The notes beneath the pieces are model-generated. The model ran no database searches, was not told the DNA's origin, and saw nothing but the letters and a program-made list of their open reading frames with translations. From Argonema antarcticum A004/B2 (GTDB lineage Bacteria; Cyanobacteriota; Cyanobacteriia; Cyanobacteriales; Aerosakkonemataceae), in contig NZ_JAIQZN010000004.1 in the NCBI RefSeq assembly GCF_023333585.1, positions 1 through 64,000 of the forward strand: a stretch of DNA of 64,000 nucleotides, in the 5' to 3' direction. The translations under genes and the position numbers were made by a program. This document shows positions 59,718-64,000 of this stretch, in pieces (positions within the stretch are counted from its first letter, which is position 1; each line of letters opens with the position of its first letter).

Positions 59718-60500
59718 GTGGCACAGGCTTCGTCTTGGTGGCAGCAACTCGTCAACCAGATACCGGACTCGTCGCTTCCAGAATTCAAAAGTAGAGCCTT
59801 AAAATCGCTTTCGGGTAAGTATTTCGGGCATCTGGGACTCTGGCTTTCCGGCTTGACTGTAGCGATCGTCATGCTGTTTTGGAACTGGAAGCTTTTATTA
59901 GCTACTAGCGTCGGCGTGCTGGTAATGTGGTTGGTCTATCGGCTGCAAGTGTTGGACTGGCAGCTTTATTGGTCAAATCTGCGTCGTTTTTTTGGAGGAG
60001 CGAATCGCCAGTTAACTATAGCAGTCGGCAGTGGCGGACTTGCTACCCTCAGCACCTATACGGCAATCTCGATCGGAGTTGACACCGATAGTCCCTGGAT
60101 CGCTGGTGGTGCAATTCTGCAAGGCTTAGGTACGCTGGCAATCTTGGTATTGCTGATTTGGCAAATTGTGGGACGGCGGGTTTTTCGAGATGAGGCAAAG
60201 CTCGATCGAATGCTAGCTTCCCTGACGGATGCTGACCCCCTCAAGCGTTTGATTGCCGTTCGACATCTGACGCGATTTGGCACAAAATATGACTCTTCTC
60301 AGCAGCAAGCGATCGCTGAGTACTTTTGCTTGATGCTCTCTCAAGAGTCAGAAGCAGTGATTCGGGATGCGGTTCTCGATGGCTTACAGGCATTCGATCG
60401 TCTTCAACAGCTGCCTCTTGGCGAAGGGCCCTTATCAGTACCACCAGATTTAAAGCGAAAAGCCGCCTCCTCACGCCGCCGTGTTCCCTCAAATTTTTAA
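59718..60500 (+). CDS. Armadillo-type-fold membrane protein
   Basis: 260 residues from GTG (MAQASSWWQQLVNQIPDSSL). Four membrane helices lie at about 35-78 (two) and 100-155 (two). A cytoplasmic helical-repeat part follows (LASLTDADPLKRLIAVRHLTRFGTK; SEAVIRDAVLDGLQAFDRL), typical of the cyanobacterial armadillo-type-fold proteins of unknown role. The tail is basic. No operon partner. Confidence 0.75.
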   Translation: MAQASSWWQQLVNQIPDSSLPEFKSRALKSLSGKYFGHLGLWLSGLTVAIVMLFWNWKLLLATSVGVLVMWLVYRLQVLDWQLYWSNLRRFFGGANRQLTIAVGSGGLATLSTYTAISIGVDTDSPWIAGGAILQGLGTLAILVLLIWQIVGRRVFRDEAKLDRMLASLTDADPLKRLIAVRHLTRFGTKYDSSQQQAIAEYFCLMLSQESEAVIRDAVLDGLQAFDRLQQLPLGEGPLSVPPDLKRKAASSRRRVPSNF

Positions 60501-60515
60501 TTTTTAATCTGTACA

Positions 60516-60605
60516 GGACTTACGCAAAAACTAAGGTTTTGCCCCCTTGCCCCCTCCCCCCAAATCTGGGGCCTCAAGAGTCCTTTTCCCCCCAGATTTG
60601 GGGGG
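60516..60605. repeat. Composite repeat: GGACTTACGCA end plus CCCCCCAAATCTGGGG palindrome
   Basis: GGACTTACGCA (60516-60526) matches the end of the MITE at 3752. It is followed by ccccccaaatctgggg (60556) and its perfect complement ending at 60605, a 16-bp stem with about 18 bp between. A second GGACTTACGCA is not seen, so this copy is incomplete. Confidence 0.6.
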
Positions 60606-60625
60606 CTATTGTGTAAATTTATATG

Positions 60626-60763
60626 TATAGCAACCGCTCTCGTCGGTTAGGGCAACTCCAACTCTTACCTCTGGTTCATAATCCCTTACTCCGTAACCGT
60701 TTTCCCTCTTCCCTCTTCCCTCTTCCCTAGCCCCTAGCCCCTAGCCCCTAGTCCCTAGCTATA
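60626..60763. mobile_element. TATAGC/GCTATA cassette with heptamer arrays
   Basis: 138 bp. First 58 bp identical to the copy at 33439. Then about three CCCTCTT and four CCCTAGC heptamers, and GCTATA. It ends 10 bp before the deacetylase ATG, so the heptamers occupy the promoter and leader of that gene. Confidence 0.85.
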
Positions 60764-60772
60764 ATTTTGCTG

Positions 60773-61471
60773 ATGGAATTTGCCCCCCTTTATCCCATTG
60801 CATATCGAATTCTCAAACCCGCCTTTAAGAGCTGTCTTTGGGCTGGAACTATTACCCAACCCAGCGTAGCCCTCACTTTTGATGATGGCCCCCACCAAGA
60901 CTACACACCGCAACTATTAGAAGTTTTAGACCGCTACAACATCACAGCCAGTTTCTTTTGGTTGGGTGCCTGCGTCAACCGGGCACCAGATCTTGCTAAA
61001 GAGGTTTATCGCCGGGGACACTGGATTGGTTTGCACGGTTACGATCATCGCGTTTTTCCCAGTCTCTCTCCCGACGAATTCAGGTGGAGTTTACAACAAA
61101 CCCAAATTGCGATCGCCAACGCCTGCGAACTAGATTTACAAGATGTATACAAGTCTGTCCGAGATGTTCGACCTCCCAACGGCGTCTTTACGCCCCAGAC
61201 CTTGAAATACTTGCACCAGTGGAACTATCGTCCCGTTATGTGGAGTGTTGTACCCGAAGATTGGGTGCGACCTGGAGTCTCCGTAGTCGTGCAGCGCGTA
61301 CTGCGGCAGGTTCGCAACGGTTCGCTGATTGTGTTGCACGATGGCGCTTGCGGTGGGCAAGATGTCGCCCAAACCACTGCCCAGATTGTTGAGAGTCTGC
61401 TGCAACAAGGGCTGAAATTTGTTACAGTCGATCGGCTTTGGCAGCAAACCAACTACCCCCGCCCCGGATAA
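60773..61471 (+). CDS. Polysaccharide deacetylase family protein
   Basis: 232 residues from ATG at 60773 (MEFAPLYPIAYRILKPAF); a TTG two codons earlier is also open. The NodB fold is complete: LTFDDGPHQDYTPQLL with catalytic DD, FFWLGACVNRAPDLAKEVYRRGHWIGLHGYDHRVF with the metal HxxxH, RPPNGVFTP and LIVLHDG. It removes acetyl groups from a glycan such as peptidoglycan or exopolysaccharide. A weak N-terminal hydrophobic stretch leaves export uncertain. Confidence 0.9.
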   Translation: MEFAPLYPIAYRILKPAFKSCLWAGTITQPSVALTFDDGPHQDYTPQLLEVLDRYNITASFFWLGACVNRAPDLAKEVYRRGHWIGLHGYDHRVFPSLSPDEFRWSLQQTQIAIANACELDLQDVYKSVRDVRPPNGVFTPQTLKYLHQWNYRPVMWSVVPEDWVRPGVSVVVQRVLRQVRNGSLIVLHDGACGGQDVAQTTAQIVESLLQQGLKFVTVDRLWQQTNYPRPG

Positions 61472-62368
61472 GCTACGGACTTTAGTAGTAGAAATGTTAA
61501 TTTCTCAACCCCGATCGCTCCCATATCACAGATTAGTTCATTAGAATGTCAGATGAGTACTTCAGCAATTTGTCAAGTCAACCTGGACTGAAACGTATTA
61601 GTTTAACCTGAAATCTCTCCCCAAAGACTTGGTGGAATTGAAATTCATCCACGTCACTACTGCGATGCCAAAGCTTTTCAGGCGCGGGTTGAACCAGCTT
61701 GAGCCTGCTTACCAGGCAAATATCTAGTTCAACCAGCCGATACTAAGCAGCAGTCAACTGCAACGCAGTCAAAAAAGGGGAAAAATACCAGCAACCTGAA
61801 CTAACTTGACCGAAGGCGAATGATACTCACAATTAATTCAAGGAAATCGACAAAAGATGGGTGCAACAATCTTTTCAGCCTTACTCTCAATAAAACGGAC
61901 AACAACTAAGTCCAACCAATTCTCTGGCATTCGATCGGGACGGTTCGCCTGAACTTTCCCTTTCTTATCAACCGCAGGTCGCATTATCCAGCTTTTTTGA
62001 GATTATGCCACTGTTAAGCATCGCAAGCCAAAAGCCTGTGGTGCAAAAGCGGAATTTTTGATGATTTTCCAGCTTGATGCAGAGGATGAATTAATCGCGT
62101 GGATTATATGAAAAACTGCGTGCAATTTTTGTGAGAAAGGCTACAATCGGAAAGATCTTTGCAAGATGCAACGGCAAAGTTATCTACTGCGCTTCCACTT
62201 AAGCAATCTCTTTTGCTGCGAAGCTCAGTGTTTTTCCCCTAGCCAGTCAACCATCGATCGAGTATTAAATACTTGTCAGGTGTACCCCTGGCTAGAAAAT
62301 AGCGATGTCGATACATCACCATTTTTAGTTGTTGATTTGTTAACCCAAAGGAGCATGAGGAACGCGGC
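61472..62368. promoter_or_regulatory. Long sigA leader with a nested hairpin
   Basis: 897 bp without a convincing gene. A nested hairpin (GGTTGAAC/GTTCAACC outside, GCCTG/CAGGC inside) lies at 61687-61734. A 68-codon open frame at 62166-62372 has no ribosome-binding site or recognisable residues. The length suggests several promoters or an RNA leader, as often before cyanobacterial sigA. Confidence 0.5.
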
Positions 62369-63493
62369 ATGACCCAGGCTAGCAACGTATTGGAAACCCT
62401 CGATCAGCCTGTTAATGATTTTGAACTCTTATTGTTAGAGGACGAAACAGATCGAGACGATTTTTTAGAGGTTTCAACGGAAGAAGACGACGGGAAGCCT
62501 GGTAAGGTTCGCACTACCCGTCGTCGAGTTCAAGCCAAGAAGAAGCACTATACAGAAGACTCTATTCGTCTCTACTTGCAAGAAATTGGTCGGATTAGAC
62601 TCTTGCGGGCGGATGAAGAGATTGAACTGGCACGCAAAATAGCAGATTTACTGGAATTGGAACGCATACGGGAGCAACTTTCCAGCCAGCTAGAACGAGA
62701 TCCGCACGATAGCGAATGGGCCCAAGCGGTTAGTATGCCGTTACCAGCGTTTCGTCATCGCCTCCATCTGGGTAGGCGGGCGAAGGACAAAATGGTGCAA
62801 TCCAATCTTCGTTTGGTAGTTTCGATCGCGAAAAAATACATGAATCGGGGGCTGTCATTCCAGGATTTGATCCAGGAAGGCAGCCTCGGTTTAATTCGGG
62901 CGGCAGAAAAGTTCGATCACGAAAAAGGCTATAAATTTTCCACCTACGCAACTTGGTGGATTCGTCAGGCGATTACGCGGGCCATAGCCGATCAGTCTCG
63001 CACCATCCGCCTGCCTGTTCATCTCTACGAAACCATATCTCGGATTAAGAAAACTACCAAGTTACTTTCCCAAGAAATGGGTCGCAAACCCACTGAAGAA
63101 GAAATCGCTACTCGCATGGAAATGACCATTGAGAAGTTGCGGTTCATTGCTAAATCAGCTCAGCTGCCAATTTCTTTAGAAACGCCGATCGGAAAAGAGG
63201 AAGATTCCCGACTGGGCGACTTTATTGAATCCGATGGCGAAACACCAGAAGACCAAGTATCTAAAAATCTTCTCAGAGAAGATTTGGAAAGTGTCCTCGA
63301 CACCTTAAGCCCCCGCGAACGCGATGTTTTGCGTCTGCGCTATGGTTTGGATGATGGACGCATGAAAACTCTGGAGGAAATCGGCCAGATTTTCAACGTC
63401 ACTCGCGAACGAATTCGCCAAATCGAAGCTAAGGCTCTCCGCAAATTGCGCCATCCCAACCGCAATAGTATTCTCAAAGAATATATTCGGTAG
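62369..63493 (+). CDS. sigA: Principal RNA polymerase sigma factor SigA (RpoD)
   Basis: 374 residues. A short acidic region 1.1 ([18 protein letters not shown]) with a basic linker comes first. Then [25 protein letters not shown] (1.2), [43 protein letters not shown] and [17 protein letters not shown] (2.1-2.4), region 3, and [15 protein letters not shown] with [21 protein letters not shown] (4.2). This is the typical essential group 1 factor of cyanobacteria. It ends in a clear intrinsic terminator at 63519. Confidence 0.95.
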   Translation: MTQASNVLETLDQPVNDFELLLLEDETDRDDFLEVSTEEDDGKPGKVRTTRRRVQAKKKHYTEDSIRLYLQEIGRIRLLRADEEIELARKIADLLELERIREQLSSQLERDPHDSEWAQAVSMPLPAFRHRLHLGRRAKDKMVQSNLRLVVSIAKKYMNRGLSFQDLIQEGSLGLIRAAEKFDHEKGYKFSTYATWWIRQAITRAIADQSRTIRLPVHLYETISRIKKTTKLLSQEMGRKPTEEEIATRMEMTIEKLRFIAKSAQLPISLETPIGKEEDSRLGDFIESDGETPEDQVSKNLLREDLESVLDTLSPRERDVLRLRYGLDDGRMKTLEEIGQIFNVTRERIRQIEAKALRKLRHPNRNSILKEYIR

Positions 63494-63518
63494 CAAGCAA
63501 TCTGCTGTCAATCTCAGG

Positions 63519-63550
63519 CTCCGATAAGTCGCTGTTATCGGAGTTTTTTT
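63519..63550 (+). terminator. Intrinsic terminator of sigA
   Basis: CTCCGATAA and TTATCGGAG form a perfect 9-bp stem with loop gtcgctg, followed directly by seven T. It lies 25 bp after the sigA stop. Confidence 0.92.
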
Positions 63551-63585
63551 ATTGTGTATTTTATCTGCGTTTATCTGCGTTTACA

Positions 63586-63697
63586 TATAGCGCTGCGCGA
63601 ATACATTAGGACAGTATTAAACGCTTAAAGCAAGGCGGGGACTGTGTTTGTACTCAGCACTCAGCACTCAGCACTCAGCACTCAGCACTTTGCTATA
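63586..63697. mobile_element. TATAGC/GCTATA cassette with ACTCAGC heptamers
   Basis: 112 bp: TATAGCGCTGCGCGA, a unique middle, then about five ACTCAGC heptamers and TTTGCTATA. It has the same overall plan as the other cassettes but a different heptamer. Confidence 0.75.
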
Positions 63698-63701
63698 CCT
63701 T

Positions 63702-63734
63702 AGAAACCGGGTTTCTTGGAGAAACCCGGTTTCT
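63702..63734. repeat. Two AGAAACCnGGTTTCT palindromes
   Basis: Copies at 63702-63716 and 63720-63734, 22 bp beyond the stop of the hli gene, where they may end its transcript. Confidence 0.85.
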
Positions 63735-63756
63735 GCGCGGCAAAAGAAATGGGAAA

Positions 63757-63909
63757 TTAGATGAGTCCTAAAAAGTGCAGCACACCTTGGCCGGTGACGA
63801 ATTCAGTAATCAATGCGGCGACAAAGCCAATCATGGCTAGACGACCGTTCAAATTTTCGGCTCCAGGAGTAAAGCCAAACTTTACATCGTTCCGATTTTG
63901 ACCTTGCAT
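63757..63909 (-). CDS. hli: High-light-inducible protein (one-helix Lhc-like)
   Basis: 50 residues from ATG at 63909 ([29 protein letters not shown]), with cggag 9 bp ahead; longer frames run into the leader. The single membrane helix carries the chlorophyll-binding ExxNxRxAMIGF motif ([12 protein letters not shown]) and ends [13 protein letters not shown]. Such proteins bind chlorophyll and carotenoid, protect photosystem assembly, and are induced by strong light. Confidence 0.95.
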   Translation of the reverse strand: MQGQNRNDVKFGFTPGAENLNGRLAMIGFVAALITEFVTGQGVLHFLGLI

Positions 63910-64000
63910 AGTCCGATCTCCGTTTGGTAACTTTTTGTAACCTCTATGTAAATTAATATAACTAGAACTTGGCAAAAATGCAAGTATCTGCATAAGTCGG

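Noticed and set aside
62166-62372. 68-codon open frame overlapping the sigA start
   Set aside because: No ribosome-binding site, no recognisable residues, and it lies in the expected sigA leader.
63650-63690. CRISPR-like array
   Set aside because: Uninterrupted ACTCAGC heptamers without spacers.

Overview
This window is chromosomal DNA from a cyanobacterium, most likely a filamentous, repeat-rich one of the Oscillatoriales type. The evidence is frequent GCGATCGC (HIP1) octamers, cyanobacterium-specific families (Ycf46, DUF2808, DUF4330, DUF1995, a small high-light-inducible protein, SigA- and SigC-type sigma factors, a FurA-type regulator), heptanucleotide tandem repeats, and many interspersed palindromes. 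I cannot name the species from sequence alone.

Layout. 0-8 kb: a membrane glycosyltransferase with a TPR-like tail, an overlapping DUF6888/DUF6887 pair, the bifunctional proline-catabolic enzyme PutA, and small proteins. 8-10.7 kb: a defence or addiction patch with three tandem DUF433-DUF5615 modules in different states of decay, then hicBA. 11-14.2 kb: pntAB transhydrogenase. 14.4-20.1 kb: a conserved housekeeping run, DUF2808, rpmH, rnpA, a PH-domain protein, yidC, jag, yceD, ycf46. 20-25 kb: a tnpB remnant, SH3 and peptidoglycan-binding proteins, two tandem furA-type genes with FurA-like boxes, and sigC. 25.4-30.8 kb: gpsA, lipA, convergent tRNA-Pro and tRNA-Arg, an M50 protease and an MBL-fold protein that start head to head, and a Uma2 protein. 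30.8-33.2 kb: a threefold tandem array, period 777 bp, of a retropepsin-like protease with a small partner. 33.6-45.9 kb: a chemoreceptor, an NDH-2-type dehydrogenase, a second Uma2 protein, a PLD-type lipoprotein, a cysteine desulfurase, an Rpn nuclease with duplicated tails, and small genes. 46-55 kb: a two-component cluster with a histidine kinase that has lost most of its ATPase domain, a giant Ser/Thr-plus-histidine hybrid kinase, and a single-domain response regulator. 55-64 kb: miaE, a PPP-type phosphatase, an M48 protease, DUF4330, an armadillo-type protein, a polysaccharide deacetylase, sigA with a clear terminator, and hli.

The most unusual content is the repeat landscape. Seven complete or near-complete cassettes begin TATAGC and end GCTATA (one ends CATAGC on its far side), and an eighth partial copy is cut by the window start. 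Many carry heptamer arrays and several have a hairpin just inside one end. A 50-bp perfect hairpin with 6-bp flanking duplications sits in the 5′ end of a toxin gene. A 123-bp MITE-like element with a 10-bp target duplication sits in front of the response regulator. A palindrome is read in frame in the N-terminus of gpsA, and heptamers are read in frame inside the glycosyltransferase. Together with the 777-bp array, these suggest a genome moulded by small non-autonomous repeats. All functional calls are family recognition by eye; no database search was run.
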